64,000 nt of DNA from Lactobacillus sp. PV012 (GCF_014522325.1 NZ_CP041983.1:310001-374000), one strand, 5' to 3'. Positions 42,277-50,556 are shown, counted from the first letter of the stretch. A program made the numbers and translations. Notes: generated from the sequence alone by a model not told the origin.

Positions 42277-43692
42277 GTGAAAATTTATAATACCTTAACC
42301 CGGCAGAAGGAAGAATTTAAACCTTTAGTGGCTGGAAAAGTAAGCATGTATGTTTGTGGGCCAACGGTTTACAACTATATTCACATTGGTAACGCAAGAA
42401 GTGTAATTGCTTTTGATACAATTAGACGCTACCTTGAATATAAAGGCTACAATGTAAATTACGTCTCTAATTTTACAGATGTTGATGACAAAATGATTAA
42501 TGAAGCTAGAGCAGAAAATATTACTGTTCCAGAACTAGCAGATAGATTTATTGAAGCTTATTTAGAGGATACAAAAGCATTAAATATTAAAGATGCTACT
42601 CTTCATCCCCGTGCTACTCATGAAATCAAAGACATTATTTCCTTTGTGCAAGATTTAATTGATAAGGGATATGCTTATGAAGTTGATGGGGATGTATACT
42701 ATCGTGCAAAGAAATTTAAAAATTATGGAAAATTAAGCGATAAAAATATTGCACAACTTGAAGAAGGAGCCTCTGAGCATATTTCAGATGCTGAGCAAGA
42801 TAAGAAAGAAGATCCGATTGACTTTGCTCTTTGGAAAGCACAAAAACAAACAGATGAAATTGCTTGGGACTCACCATGGGGTAAGGGACGACCAGGCTGG
42901 CATATTGAATGTTCAGTAATGAGCACCAAATACTTAGGTGATAGCATTGATATTCATGGTGGAGGTCAAGATCTTGAGTTTCCTCATCATGAAAATGAAA
43001 TCGCACAAAGTGAAATAAAAACAGGTAAAAAGTTTGTAAATTATTGGATGCATAATGGATTTGTAACTGTAGGTAAAAAGCAAGAAAAGATGTCAAAATC
43101 TTTGCATAATTTTGTGACAGTACATGATCTGTTGAAAAAAGTTGATCCTCAAGTATTACGTTTTTACATGTCTAGTGTGCAGTATCGTCGTCCTATTAAT
43201 TATTCTGAAGATGGTTTGACGCAGGCAAAAACGATTTTGGAGCGGTATCAAACAGTTTTAAGAAATATGGCTGATCGTTTAGCTGACAAGACAGCAGGAG
43301 AAGAAGCAACTGACTTTTTGAAAACTGTAAATTTAGCAAAAGAAAAATTTGAAAAAGAAATGGATGACGACTTTAACGTTCAAAATGCTTTGAGTGTTAT
43401 GTATGATTTTGTGACAGAAATTAACAGTCATTTACAAAAAAACAAAGTTGATAAAGAAGCTTTGCAACAAGCTTACAATCTCTTAAAGCAATGGCTTTTA
43501 ATTTTTGGAGTAGAGTTTGCAGAAAATAGTAATTCGGTTGATAACGATGAAATCCTTGCCTTAATAGCTGAGAGAAATCAAGCCAGAGAGAATAAAGATT
43601 GGGCTAAAAGTGACGAATTGCGTGATAAATTAAAGGAAAAAGGAATTATTTTAGAGGACACTCCTCAGGGAACGAGGTGGCACCATGCCTAA
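42277..43692 (+). CDS. cysS: Cysteine-tRNA ligase
   Basis: CysRS charges tRNA-Cys. The protein is about 471 aa, class I. The zinc ligands are Cys in [14 protein letters not shown] (about residue 27), ECSVMS (about 214) and HHENE (about 239). The HIGH-type motif lies in the first of these and KMSKSLHN is the KMSKS loop (about 274). I chose the GTG at 42277 ([10 protein letters not shown]) because GAAGG lies 7 nt upstream. A TTG two codons earlier is a close alternative. mrnC overlaps the end by 8 nt. Confidence 0.96.
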   Translation: MKIYNTLTRQKEEFKPLVAGKVSMYVCGPTVYNYIHIGNARSVIAFDTIRRYLEYKGYNVNYVSNFTDVDDKMINEARAENITVPELADRFIEAYLEDTKALNIKDATLHPRATHEIKDIISFVQDLIDKGYAYEVDGDVYYRAKKFKNYGKLSDKNIAQLEEGASEHISDAEQDKKEDPIDFALWKAQKQTDEIAWDSPWGKGRPGWHIECSVMSTKYLGDSIDIHGGGQDLEFPHHENEIAQSEIKTGKKFVNYWMHNGFVTVGKKQEKMSKSLHNFVTVHDLLKKVDPQVLRFYMSSVQYRRPINYSEDGLTQAKTILERYQTVLRNMADRLADKTAGEEATDFLKTVNLAKEKFEKEMDDDFNVQNALSVMYDFVTEINSHLQKNKVDKEALQQAYNLLKQWLLIFGVEFAENSNSVDNDEILALIAERNQARENKDWAKSDELRDKLKEKGIILEDTPQGTRWHHA

Positions 43693-44116
43693 GCCTAAAA
43701 AGTTAGTTGAAAAAAAGGTTGATCCTTATACCACTAGTTCCTTAACCCTAGCTTATTTGGGGGATGGTGTTTATGAAGCCTATATCCGTCGTCATTTAGT
43801 TAAAAGTGGTATCGTTCGGCCTCAAAAATTACAAAGAACTGCAACACATTATGTGTCAGCTAAAGCCCAAGCAGATTTGATCACTAAAATGGAAGAGGAT
43901 GGAATGTTGGCTAATGATGAGTTAGATATCTATCATCGTGGTCGAAATGCCAAAAGCCATACCCACGCTAAAAATACATCATTAGCTACTTATCGATTAT
44001 CAACTGGCTTTGAGGCTTTAATTGGTTATTTAGATTTAGCTGGCAAAGATGAGAGAGTAAAAGAATTATGTGAATGGTGTATTTATCAGGTTGAACATGG
44101 AGAAAAAAATGAGTGA
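43685..44116 (+). CDS. mrnC: Mini-ribonuclease III (MrnC)
   Basis: MrnC is an RNase III catalytic domain without a dsRNA-binding domain that matures 23S rRNA ends. The protein is 143 aa. [18 protein letters not shown] contains the active-site Asp and [11 protein letters not shown] gives the second acidic motif. GAGG lies upstream within cysS. The order cysS-mrnC-rlmB is the same as in Bacillus and supports the identity. The end overlaps rlmB by 8 nt. Confidence 0.95.
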   Translation: MPKPKKLVEKKVDPYTTSSLTLAYLGDGVYEAYIRRHLVKSGIVRPQKLQRTATHYVSAKAQADLITKMEEDGMLANDELDIYHRGRNAKSHTHAKNTSLATYRLSTGFEALIGYLDLAGKDERVKELCEWCIYQVEHGEKNE

Positions 44117-44864
44117 AAATAAAGAAGATTTTGTTTTTGGACGTCATGCAGGAATTGATTTTTTAAAAACGCAAGATGCTGAAAAAATAAATAAAGTTTT
44201 TTTACAAAAGGGTATTCACGAAGATTTTGCTAATCAAGTTTATCAGTTAGCTAAGAAAAAGAATTTAGTTGTTCAAGAAACACCTAAAAATAAACTTGAT
44301 CAATTAACTAATCAAGGTAATCACCAGGGGTTAGTTTTAGCGATTGCTTCTTTTGAATATGCAAATTTAGATGAATTACTTGATAAATTTGATGAAGAAG
44401 GGAAAGAACCTTTTTTATTAATGCTAGATTCTATAGAAGATCCTCATAATTTGGGCTCAATTTTAAGAACAAGTGATGCTACAGGTGTTGATGCGGTAAT
44501 TATTCCTAAGCGTCGTGCTAGTGGCTTAACATCAGTGGTAGCTAAAACTTCAACAGGAGCAATTGATCATGTACCAGTTGCTCGTGTAAATAATTTAGTA
44601 CAAACAACTAAAGTATTGAAAAAAAGAGGCTTTTGGTTCTTTGGCACAGCGATGGAAGGAATAGATTATCGACGTTGGGATGCCCAAGGTAAAAGTGTCT
44701 TGGTAATTGGAAATGAAGGTAAAGGAATTTCACCTTTATTACTAAAACAAATGGATCAAACTTTAACGATTCCAATGGTTGGCCATGTTCAATCATTAAA
44801 TGCGAGTGTTGCTACAGGGGTATTACTTTACCAAATGTTTAACAGTCGTCACCCATTAAATTAA
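44109..44864 (+). CDS. rlmB: 23S rRNA (guanosine-2'-O-)-methyltransferase RlmB family
   Basis: This is a SPOUT (knotted) methyltransferase of 251 aa. The three conserved motifs are DPHNLGSILRTSDATGV, VIGNEGKGIS and SLNASVATGVLLYQ. An N-terminal L30e-like substrate-binding domain begins FVFGRHAGIDFLK. The family methylates a loop of 23S rRNA or a tRNA; the exact target is inferred from the gene neighbourhood. ATG 44109 is selected (GGAG 6 nt upstream), rather than an ATG 12 nt earlier or a longer frame inside mrnC. Confidence 0.93.
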   Translation: MSENKEDFVFGRHAGIDFLKTQDAEKINKVFLQKGIHEDFANQVYQLAKKKNLVVQETPKNKLDQLTNQGNHQGLVLAIASFEYANLDELLDKFDEEGKEPFLLMLDSIEDPHNLGSILRTSDATGVDAVIIPKRRASGLTSVVAKTSTGAIDHVPVARVNNLVQTTKVLKKRGFWFFGTAMEGIDYRRWDAQGKSVLVIGNEGKGISPLLLKQMDQTLTIPMVGHVQSLNASVATGVLLYQMFNSRHPLN

Positions 44865-44879
44865 GAATATCAATAAAAT

Positions 44880-44908
44880 GAGACATCTAAAAATAGATGT
44901 CTTATTTA
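44880..44908 (+). terminator. Terminator after rlmB
   Basis: AGACATCTA-aaaa-TAGATGTCT followed by TATTT ends the cysS-mrnC-rlmB transcript before the sigma-like gene. Confidence 0.8.
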
Positions 44909-45015
44909 GCTGCAACAATATTAAGGATCTGTCTTGTTTAAACTGGTGTTTGGTTAGCGAAAAATTCATTTTATCGTATTCTTTAAAAGTAAAAATTAGA
45001 AAGGAAAAGTCAATT

Positions 45016-45579
45016 TTGAAATTAGAAGAAAGACACGATGAAGAATTAATTCTCTTAGTAAGGGAAAGAAATAGCGAAGCTTTAAAAGAATTAATGAAGA
45101 GATATCAGGGAGTAGCAATTAATGTGCAGAAAAGATTCTATCTACGTTCATATGATTATCAAGATTGGAATCAAGATTCACTTTTGATATGCTATCAAAG
45201 TTGTAAAAAATACGATTTTGAAAGAGGCGGTAAATTTGGTTCCTTTTTTAAGACAAATTTGGTAAATCATGCATGCTCACTATTACGTCATGAAATGGCA
45301 AAGATAAGAGAACCATATCGGAAGGCATTATCTTATGAATTAATGGTTGATGATGGAATAATCCAAGAAGAAGGTTCACTCCTACAGTTAATACCAAATA
45401 GTAAGATTCTTAATGAATATGTGTCAAGTCTATCAGGCTTGGAAGTATTAGCTTTACTCCATCATTTAGGAAAACTAGATGAGGACAAATTAACTGAGGT
45501 AACAAAAAGTCAATTGCAACAGGCTAAGCATCGTTGTAAAAAGAAGCTTGAACGGTTATTATTTAATATGGAAGATTAA
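45016..45579 (+). CDS. SigH/ComX-like sigma factor
   Basis: This 187-aa protein has a sigma-70 region 2-like N-terminal half (HDEELILLVRERNSEALKELMKRYQG...DWNQDSLLICYQSCKKYDFERGGKFGSFFKTNLVNHA). A weaker helical C-terminal part ends KSQLQQAKHRCKKKLERLL. Its position after rlmB and before rpmG-secE-nusG is that of sigH in Bacillus and of the ComX-like factor in lactobacilli, linked to competence genes. TTG 45016 is chosen, with AAGGAAAAG about 7 nt upstream; the longer frame covers the preceding terminator. The target promoters cannot be seen here. Confidence 0.8.
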   Translation: MKLEERHDEELILLVRERNSEALKELMKRYQGVAINVQKRFYLRSYDYQDWNQDSLLICYQSCKKYDFERGGKFGSFFKTNLVNHACSLLRHEMAKIREPYRKALSYELMVDDGIIQEEGSLLQLIPNSKILNEYVSSLSGLEVLALLHHLGKLDEDKLTEVTKSQLQQAKHRCKKKLERLLFNMED

Positions 45580-45583
45580 AAGA

Positions 45584-45793
45584 ATGGATGAAAAAATGAC
45601 AAACTTTCTAGATAAACCGTTAAAAGAAGTTTTAGAAAATACTAAAGAAGAAATCAGTGTCCGTGAATGGATGTGGAATTTCTTTTTAGAAAAAAGTGGT
45701 CATGATACTCTTAAAGCAGAAGAGGAAATGTTACCATGGCTTGAAGAAAAAGATATTGAAATTTTGAATTTTATTCAAAAAAATTCAAAATAA
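45584..45793 (+). CDS. Small acidic protein of unknown function
   Basis: This protein is 69 aa (or 65 if the ATG at 45596 is used) and acidic, with a Trp-rich centre (REWMWNFFLEKSGHDTL). It begins 4 nt after the sigma-like gene, so it is very likely cotranscribed with it. No known family is recognised and no membrane segment is present. It ends at a bidirectional terminator. Confidence 0.65.
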   Translation: MDEKMTNFLDKPLKEVLENTKEEISVREWMWNFFLEKSGHDTLKAEEEMLPWLEEKDIEILNFIQKNSK

Positions 45794-45820
45794 AGGCGTT
45801 AGATTACCTAACGCCTTTTT
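45792..45820. terminator. Bidirectional terminator
   Basis: AAAGGCGTTAG-attac-CTAACGCCTTT is followed by T residues and preceded by A residues. It serves the small acidic gene and the convergent glycerate kinase. Confidence 0.9.
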
Positions 45821-46959
45821 TGTTGTCGCTTAATTAAGCGAGCAATATTTTCACTTGTTTGTCTAAGATCATGCTTGCTATCTTTAATAGCTTGAGAAAG
45901 GGATTTAGCACCAGTTTCTGTAGCAAAAATTGCGTCAATTTTATCATCCCCATATAAGACTTCAACACTAGCCCCAATATTTCCAGCTAGAGCAATTACA
46001 GTGCAATTTGGACTAGCAAGTTTAGCTGCTTGGGCAACTCCAAAAGGGGTTTTACCAAATTGAGTTTGAAAGTCGATTCCACCTTCGCCAGTAAAAACTA
46101 GATCTGCATCTTTAGCTTTTTGATGAAAATTTGTTAATTTTAATACTAACTCAATTCCGGATTCAATTTTGGCATTTAAAAAAGTTAATCCTGCAAAGCC
46201 AAGACCTCCGGCAGCCCCAGCACCAGGGGTAAATTCGTGGTCTAGTCCTGTAATTTGTTTAGAAAGTTGGGCAAAAGAGTGGAGTTTTTTATCTAGCATA
46301 ATTGCCTGAGAATTGCTGGCACCCTTTTGTTTAGAGAAAACAAGAGAAGCGCCCTGTTTTCCAGTTAAAGGATTTTGAACATCGGTTGCTAAAATAATAT
46401 TAGTCTTTTTAAGGCGAGCATCTAATTCCGTAAGATCGATTTTAGAAATTAAATCTAAGTTTTCACCACCTAGGTTAACGGGCATGTTATTGTTGTCTAA
46501 TAATTTTGCCCCGAGAGCAGTGATCATTCCTGCTCCAGCATCATTAGTACTACTTCCACCCATAGTAATAATAATATTCTTGGGATTATATTCTAGGGCT
46601 TTAGCTATTAATTCACCGGTTCCATAGGTTGATGTAAAGCCTGGGTTAGCCGTATTTTTGTCCACGAACTGTAATCCACTGGCTTGTGCCATTTCAATGA
46701 TTGCAGTTTGTTTATCACCAGTTAATCCAAAATAACTTTCGGTAATTTTATGAAGTGGATTATGAACTTTTACTTTAATAAAACTTCCTTTGGTGGCTGT
46801 TACTAAAGCCTCAAGGGTACCTTCCCCACCATCTGCCATTGGAATTAATTGATACTTTGCATGAGGAAACACACGTAAGAGACCGGTATGAATTTCTTGG
46901 CTCACCTCGTCTGCAGTAAGCGAGCCTTTAAAAGAATCAGGTGCGATAATAATTTTCAT
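45808..46959 (-). CDS. Glycerate kinase (type I, GarK/GlxK family)
   Basis: The enzyme phosphorylates D-glycerate, feeding it into lower glycolysis. The protein is 383 aa. The family motifs APDSFKGSLTADEV (residues 6-19), PMADGGEGTLEAL, MGGSSTNDAGAGM and GAGAAGGLGFA are present, and VFTGEGGIDFQTQFGKTP lies in the second domain. AGGAG precedes the ATG (minus strand). It lies downstream of glpF with a terminator between them, so it has its own promoter or depends on readthrough. Confidence 0.93.
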   Translation of the reverse strand: MKIIIAPDSFKGSLTADEVSQEIHTGLLRVFPHAKYQLIPMADGGEGTLEALVTATKGSFIKVKVHNPLHKITESYFGLTGDKQTAIIEMAQASGLQFVDKNTANPGFTSTYGTGELIAKALEYNPKNIIITMGGSSTNDAGAGMITALGAKLLDNNNMPVNLGGENLDLISKIDLTELDARLKKTNIILATDVQNPLTGKQGASLVFSKQKGASNSQAIMLDKKLHSFAQLSKQITGLDHEFTPGAGAAGGLGFAGLTFLNAKIESGIELVLKLTNFHQKAKDADLVFTGEGGIDFQTQFGKTPFGVAQAAKLASPNCTVIALAGNIGASVEVLYGDDKIDAIFATETGAKSLSQAIKDSKHDLRQTSENIARLIKRQQKRR

Positions 46960-46975
46960 TAAATTTCTCCTAAAT

Positions 46976-47010
46976 AAAAAGCTGCTAAGAATTATCTTAG
47001 CAGCTAAAAA
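46976..47010 (-). terminator. Intrinsic terminator after glpF
   Basis: Read on the minus strand, AGCTGCTAAGA-taat-TCTTAGCAGCT is followed by TTTTATTT. It separates glpF from the glycerate kinase gene. Confidence 0.85.
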
Positions 47011-47017
47011 ATAAATG

Positions 47018-47770
47018 TTAAAGTCCGAAAATTACTTTGTAAAGTAATACTCCGCAGATACCTCCTAAAATAGGAGCAATTACTGGAATCCAACCATATT
47101 CCCAGTGAGATGAACCCTTGTTGGGAAGTGGTAAGATAGTATAAATCAATCTAGGACCTAAGTCACGAGCAGGGTTAAGAGCGGGACCTGCTGGTCCACC
47201 ACCAGACATAACAAGGGCAGTAATTAAGAATCCTACGCCGATGTTAGCAATATCTACTGATTGGTGGTAGAACATTCCTCTATAAAGACCTACAGCAGCA
47301 AAAAGTAAAATGGCTGTATCGATAAACTCAGTAATAAAACCGTTAAATCTACTGTTTGCATAATCTGATGTAGAAAAGCTTCCGAATACGGCGTCAACTT
47401 CTTTAGTTTGTTTAATATATGGATAGTAAAGTGCAACAACAAGTAATTGCCCTACCATTGCCCCAAGTAATTGGGCGATGATATAAGGAACTACGTGAGC
47501 CCAAGGAAAGACTCCTGCAGTTGCTTGAGCTAAAGTTACGGCAGGATTTAAGTGATTTCCTGAAATTGCTCCGAATAGGAAAGCAGGAATCATGACACCG
47601 AATCCAAATCCCCAAGCAATTAAAATCCAACCACCGTTAGCTTTATCATTTTCATTATTACCAGCAGTACCTTTTAACATAGCGTTAGCTACGGCACCGT
47701 TACCAAAAAGTACTAAAATAGCTGTTCCGAGAAATTCAGCCCAGTACTTTATCATCCATGTATGTTCCAT
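47018..47770 (-). CDS. glpF: Glycerol uptake facilitator / aquaglyceroporin
   Basis: This is a membrane channel of the MIP family, 250 aa with six membrane segments. The two NPA half-helix motifs are HLNPAVTLAQ (about residue 69) and ALNPARDLGPR (about residue 198). The aspartate after the second motif marks glycerol facilitators rather than strict water channels. The ATG at 47770 (MEHTWMIKYWAEFLG) is preferred, although the nearest SD-like GAGGGG is about 13 nt upstream, which is far. The longer frame to 47821 would cover that region. Confidence 0.9.
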   Translation of the reverse strand: MEHTWMIKYWAEFLGTAILVLFGNGAVANAMLKGTAGNNENDKANGGWILIAWGFGFGVMIPAFLFGAISGNHLNPAVTLAQATAGVFPWAHVVPYIIAQLLGAMVGQLLVVALYYPYIKQTKEVDAVFGSFSTSDYANSRFNGFITEFIDTAILLFAAVGLYRGMFYHQSVDIANIGVGFLITALVMSGGGPAGPALNPARDLGPRLIYTILPLPNKGSSHWEYGWIPVIAPILGGICGVLLYKVIFGL

Positions 47771-47822
47771 AAAATAATATTTTCCCCTCTGAAATTTAAT
47801 AAAAAAATAACATGCAAGCAAG

Positions 47823-47880
47823 ATTATAATAGAAAAACGCTCCCATTAATAGATGTACACGTATAATGAAAGCGCATTAA
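47823..47880 (-). promoter_or_regulatory. glpF promoter region with candidate CcpA (cre) site
   Basis: A TATAAT box on the minus strand is at 47823-47828, with a weak -35. About 40 bp further upstream (47867-47880) the sequence TGAAAGCGCATTAA matches most positions of the catabolite-repression element consensus. Carbon catabolite control of a glycerol facilitator is plausible but unproven. Confidence 0.4.
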
Positions 47881-47935
47881 AAGCAATTTTTTTGATTTTA
47901 AAGAATTTATATGTTAATAATAAGATTTATATGTC

Positions 47936-47964
47936 TTGCAACTCATAAAAAAGTGAATTAGAAT
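47936..47964 (+). promoter_or_regulatory. Promoter of rpmG-secE
   Basis: TTGCAA (47936-47941) and TAGAAT (47959-47964) have a 17-bp spacer. An AAGTGAA ... TTCACTT inverted repeat (47951-47957 and 47999-48005) encloses the -10 and start region, and a nested GTACA/TGTAC pair lies within. Confidence 0.65.
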
Positions 47965-48048
47965 TTAAAGTACAAGGCTATAACTGTACAATTTAAGGTT
48001 CACTTTAAGTTAATACTTATTAAATTATTTAATTTAGGAGTGAAAAAA

Positions 48049-48198
48049 ATGGTAGTTAAAAAAGCTTCACTTGCATGCACAGTTTGTGGATCACGCAATT
48101 ATTCTATTGCTGCAAGTAAAAACAGAAGTCAACGATTGGAATTAAAAAAGTTTTGTAAACATTGCGGTAAGCAAACGGTTCACAAAGAAACAAGGTAG
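48049..48198 (+). CDS. rpmG: 50S ribosomal protein L33 (zinc-binding form)
   Basis: This 49-aa protein has the paired zinc cysteines CTVCG and CKHCG and the family sequence [22 protein letters not shown] lies about 9 nt before the ATG. The gene is immediately upstream of secE, which is the standard position of an L33 gene in Firmicutes. Confidence 0.95.
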   Translation: MVVKKASLACTVCGSRNYSIAASKNRSQRLELKKFCKHCGKQTVHKETR

Positions 48199-48208
48199 GG
48201 GAAAGTAA

Positions 48209-48379
48209 ATGTTTAAATTTTTAAAGAGTGTAGGCCAAACAATGAAAAAAGTTTCTTGGCCAACTTGGAAACAAAATAGACGTGATACAGCAGTAGTTGT
48301 GGGAAGTACTATTTTGTTTGGTGTTTATCTTGGAATTTTAGATTGGCTATTTACTTATATGACACAATTATTCTTATAA
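48209..48379 (+). CDS. secE: Protein translocase subunit SecE
   Basis: SecE is the small clamp subunit of the SecYEG channel. The protein is 56 aa with one membrane segment (VVVGSTILFGVYLGILDWLFTY). The conserved amphipathic motif KKVSWPTWKQ precedes it (residues 13-22). GGGGAAAG lies upstream. It is cotranscribed with rpmG. Confidence 0.95.
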   Translation: MFKFLKSVGQTMKKVSWPTWKQNRRDTAVVVGSTILFGVYLGILDWLFTYMTQLFL

Positions 48380-48390
48380 AGTTGGTAGTG

Positions 48391-48399
48391 TGATATAAT
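48391..48399 (+). promoter_or_regulatory. Extended -10 promoter before nusG
   Basis: TG-A-TATAAT (48391-48399) is a full extended -10 element with no good -35. Transcription would start near 48405, just before the hairpin at 48412. Confidence 0.6.
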
Positions 48400-48411
48400 T
48401 AATACAAAGTT

Positions 48412-48438
48412 AAACCTCCCTGATGGAGGTTTTTTATT
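48412..48438 (+). terminator. Terminator/attenuator hairpin between secE and nusG
   Basis: AAACCTCC-ctga-TGGAGGTTT (one wobble-free 7-bp core, AACCTCC/GGAGGTT) is followed by TTTTATTT. It can end rpmG-secE transcripts. Because it lies downstream of the nusG promoter, it would also lie at the 5' end of the nusG transcript. Confidence 0.75.
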
Positions 48439-48472
48439 TCGCAGATTTTATTTGATTAATAAGAGGTTTAAA

Positions 48473-49027
48473 ATGGTTGAAACTCAGAAAAAACAATGGT
48501 ACGTGGTACACACTTATTCAGGTTATGAAGACAAAGTAAAGAAGGATTTACTCTCTCGTGCACAATCATTGGGGATGCAAGATTATATTTTCAGAGTAGT
48601 AGTTCCTGAAGAAGAAAAAACTGAAATGGTTCGGGGAAAGAAACAAGAAGTTGAAGAGAAGATTTTCCCTGGTTATGTTTTAGTTGAAATGATCATGACT
48701 GATGAAAGCTGGTTTGTTGTTAGAAACACTCCTAATGTAACAGGGTTTATCGGAAGCCATGGTGGTGGTTCTAAGCCATCTCCACTTTATGATGATGAAG
48801 TTGAGCGAATTTTATCTGCTAACAAGACAAATAATAAATCAATTCCAGACGTAGAATATGAAATTGGAGAAACAGTTACAATTACAGGTGGTGCTTTCAA
48901 TGGCCTTTCAGGAAAAATTACTGAAATTGAACCTGAAAAAGGTAAGTTAACTGCTGTGATTGATATGTTTGGTCGTCAAACTAATGCTGAACTTGATTAT
49001 GACCAAGTAAAAAAATTAGATGACTGA
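48473..49027 (+). CDS. nusG: Transcription termination/antitermination protein NusG
   Basis: NusG binds RNA polymerase and controls pausing, termination and coupling to ribosomes. The protein is 184 aa. The NGN domain has QWYVVHTYSGYEDKVKKDL and FPGYVLVEMIMTDESWFVVRNTP; the C-terminal KOW domain has GETVTITGGAFNGLSGKITEI. ATG 48473, with AAGAGG upstream, is chosen over an in-frame TTG at 48452. A promoter and a terminator-like hairpin lie directly upstream. Confidence 0.96.
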   Translation: MVETQKKQWYVVHTYSGYEDKVKKDLLSRAQSLGMQDYIFRVVVPEEEKTEMVRGKKQEVEEKIFPGYVLVEMIMTDESWFVVRNTPNVTGFIGSHGGGSKPSPLYDDEVERILSANKTNNKSIPDVEYEIGETVTITGGAFNGLSGKITEIEPEKGKLTAVIDMFGRQTNAELDYDQVKKLDD

Positions 49028-49029
49028 TA

Positions 49030-49058
49030 TTGTAATTAAAAATAAATGATGCTACAAT
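49030..49058 (+). promoter_or_regulatory. Promoter of rplK-rplA
   Basis: TTGTAA (49030-49035) and TACAAT (49053-49058) have a 17-bp spacer, with an extended TG (49050-49051) before the -10. Confidence 0.75.
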
Positions 49059-49078
49059 AACACAGTATCTGTAATATT

Positions 49079-49116
49079 GTGGGAGGAGAAAAAGGAAAAT
49101 TCTCCACTATAACCGC
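49079..49116 (+). promoter_or_regulatory. Candidate L1-binding leader motif before rplK
   Basis: GTGG (49079-49082) can pair with CCGC (49113-49116). Then comes a GA internal-loop strand, and an inner stem GGAGAA/TTCTCC (49085-49090 with 49100-49105). The asymmetric layout GUGG-GA-stem-loop-...-CC resembles the L1 target in rRNA and in L11-L1 operon mRNAs. Confidence 0.55.
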
Positions 49117-49142
49117 ATCACGGAATCAAGGAGGTATTGACC

Positions 49143-49568
49143 GTGGCAAAAAAAGTTATTAATGTAGTTAAATTACAAATTCCTGCTGGTGCAGCAACTC
49201 CTGCACCTCCAGTAGGTCCTGCATTGGGTCAAGCTGGAATCAACATTGTTGGTTTTACTAAGGACTTTAATGCACGTACTGCTGATCAAAAGGGAATGCT
49301 TATTCCTGTAGTTATTACTGTATATGAAGATCGTTCATTCGAATTCATTACTAAGACTCCACCTGCTGCAGTTCTTTTAAAGAAAGCTGCTAAGGTTGAT
49401 AAGGGATCTGGTGAACCTAATACTAAGAAGGTAGCTAAGGTTACTAAGGCACAAGTTAAGGAAATCGCCGAAACCAAGATGCAAGATCTAAACGCTGCAG
49501 ATGTTGAAGCTGCTATGCGCATGATTGAAGGTACTGCTAGAAGCATGGGATTTGAAGTCGAAGACTAA
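49143..49568 (+). CDS. rplK: 50S ribosomal protein L11
   Basis: L11 forms the GTPase-associated centre stalk base and is needed for RelA activation and thiostrepton binding. The protein is 141 aa, the standard length. It has [26 protein letters not shown] (split here as two motifs) and the C-terminal [11 protein letters not shown]. The start is GTG at 49143, 8 nt after AAGGAGG. A TTG two codons upstream is too close to the ribosome-binding site. Confidence 0.97.
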   Translation: MAKKVINVVKLQIPAGAATPAPPVGPALGQAGINIVGFTKDFNARTADQKGMLIPVVITVYEDRSFEFITKTPPAAVLLKKAAKVDKGSGEPNTKKVAKVTKAQVKEIAETKMQDLNAADVEAAMRMIEGTARSMGFEVED

Positions 49569-49618
49569 TCCATACTTTTTAGAAATGTCGGATTGTTAAC
49601 CAAAGTTAACGAATCAAG

Positions 49619-49647
49619 GTGGGAGAGTTGAGAACTCGTTTGACCAC
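49619..49647 (+). promoter_or_regulatory. Candidate L1-binding motif before rplA
   Basis: GTGG (49619-49622) pairs with CCAC (49644-49647). Next to it are a GA strand and an inner stem GAGTT/AACTC (49625-49629 with 49633-49637), with GTTTGA on the opposite side. The layout is the same as the motif before rplK. A separate GTTAAC/GTTAAC hairpin lies just upstream (about 49595-49610). Confidence 0.55.
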
Positions 49648-49667
49648 ATTTGCAAGGAGGAAATCAC

Positions 49668-50360
49668 ATGCCAAAGCATGGTAAAAAATATTTAGAAGCA
49701 GCTAAAAAAGTTGATTCAAACAAATTTTATTCAGTAGATGAAGCAATGAAGTTAGCTAAAGAAACTTCATACGCTGATTTCGATGCAACTATTGAAGTTG
49801 CTTATAATCTTTCTGTTGATCCAAAACAAGCTGATCAACAAATTCGTGGTTCTATCGTTTTACCTAATGGTACTGGTAAGAGCCAAAAAGTTATCGTTTT
49901 TGCTGAAGGTCCACAAGCAGAAGCTGCAAAAGAAGCTGGTGCTGATGAAGTTGGCGGTGACGAATTAGTAGAAAAGATTCAAAATGGTTATTTAGACTTT
50001 GATGTTGTTGTTGCAACACCAATGATGATGGCTAAAGTAGGACGTTTAGGTCGTATCTTAGGACCTAAAGGTTTAATGCCTAACCCTAAGACTGGTACTG
50101 TAACTATGGATGTTGCTAAAGCAGTTGAAAATGTTAAGGCTGGTCAAGTAGAATACCGTGTTGATAAGCAAGGTTTAATTCACGCACCTATTGGTAAAGC
50201 TTCATTTGAAGCAGATAAGTTAGCTGAAAACTTTAATGCTTTACGTGATGTTATTTTACGTGCACGTCCTGCTGCAGCAAAAGGACAATATATTAAGAGT
50301 GTTGCTGTTTCAGCAACCTTTGGACCAGGTATCCACTTGGATCCATTAAACTTAGACTAA
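49668..50360 (+). CDS. rplA: 50S ribosomal protein L1
   Basis: L1 forms the mobile stalk at the E site and typically represses its own operon by binding mRNA. The protein is 230 aa. It begins [16 protein letters not shown] and contains [21 protein letters not shown] and the C-terminal [19 protein letters not shown] lies 8 nt before ATG 49668; the longer upstream frame would start in the leader motif. It is in the same operon as rplK. Confidence 0.97.
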   Translation: MPKHGKKYLEAAKKVDSNKFYSVDEAMKLAKETSYADFDATIEVAYNLSVDPKQADQQIRGSIVLPNGTGKSQKVIVFAEGPQAEAAKEAGADEVGGDELVEKIQNGYLDFDVVVATPMMMAKVGRLGRILGPKGLMPNPKTGTVTMDVAKAVENVKAGQVEYRVDKQGLIHAPIGKASFEADKLAENFNALRDVILRARPAAAKGQYIKSVAVSATFGPGIHLDPLNLD

Positions 50361-50370
50361 TTAGAATGAA

Positions 50371-50402
50371 GAGCTTTGAAGAAAATTCAAAGCTTTTTAT
50401 TT
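50371..50402 (+). terminator. Intrinsic terminator after rplA
   Basis: AGCTTTGAA-gaaa-TTCAAAGCT is followed by TTTTATTTT. Confidence 0.9.
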
Positions 50403-50412
50403 TAAAAAATGG

Positions 50413-50441
50413 TTGACATCTTTATGGATACCTAGTAAAGT
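50413..50441 (+). promoter_or_regulatory. Promoter of rplJ-rplL
   Basis: A consensus TTGACA (50413-50418) is followed after 17 bp by TAAAGT (50436-50441). Confidence 0.75.
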
Positions 50442-50447
50442 ATTTGG

Positions 50448-50556
50448 TGAAGTAAATTCTACCTAAGACTCGGGTGGCAACATGCCTCAATATCCCGCCG
50501 AGGCCAGAAAACAAAGAGTATTACAACTCCACGTGTTTTTGGCGTGGAGTTTTTAA
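50448..50556 (+). promoter_or_regulatory. L10 leader with attenuator terminator
   Basis: The leader contains the stem CTCGG ... CCGAGG (about 50470-50505) and a strong terminator AACTCCACG/CGTGGAGTT with a T-run (50525-50556) before rplJ. An L10 leader of this kind binds L10(L12)4 in Firmicutes and controls premature termination. The match is by position and visible folding. Confidence 0.7.
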
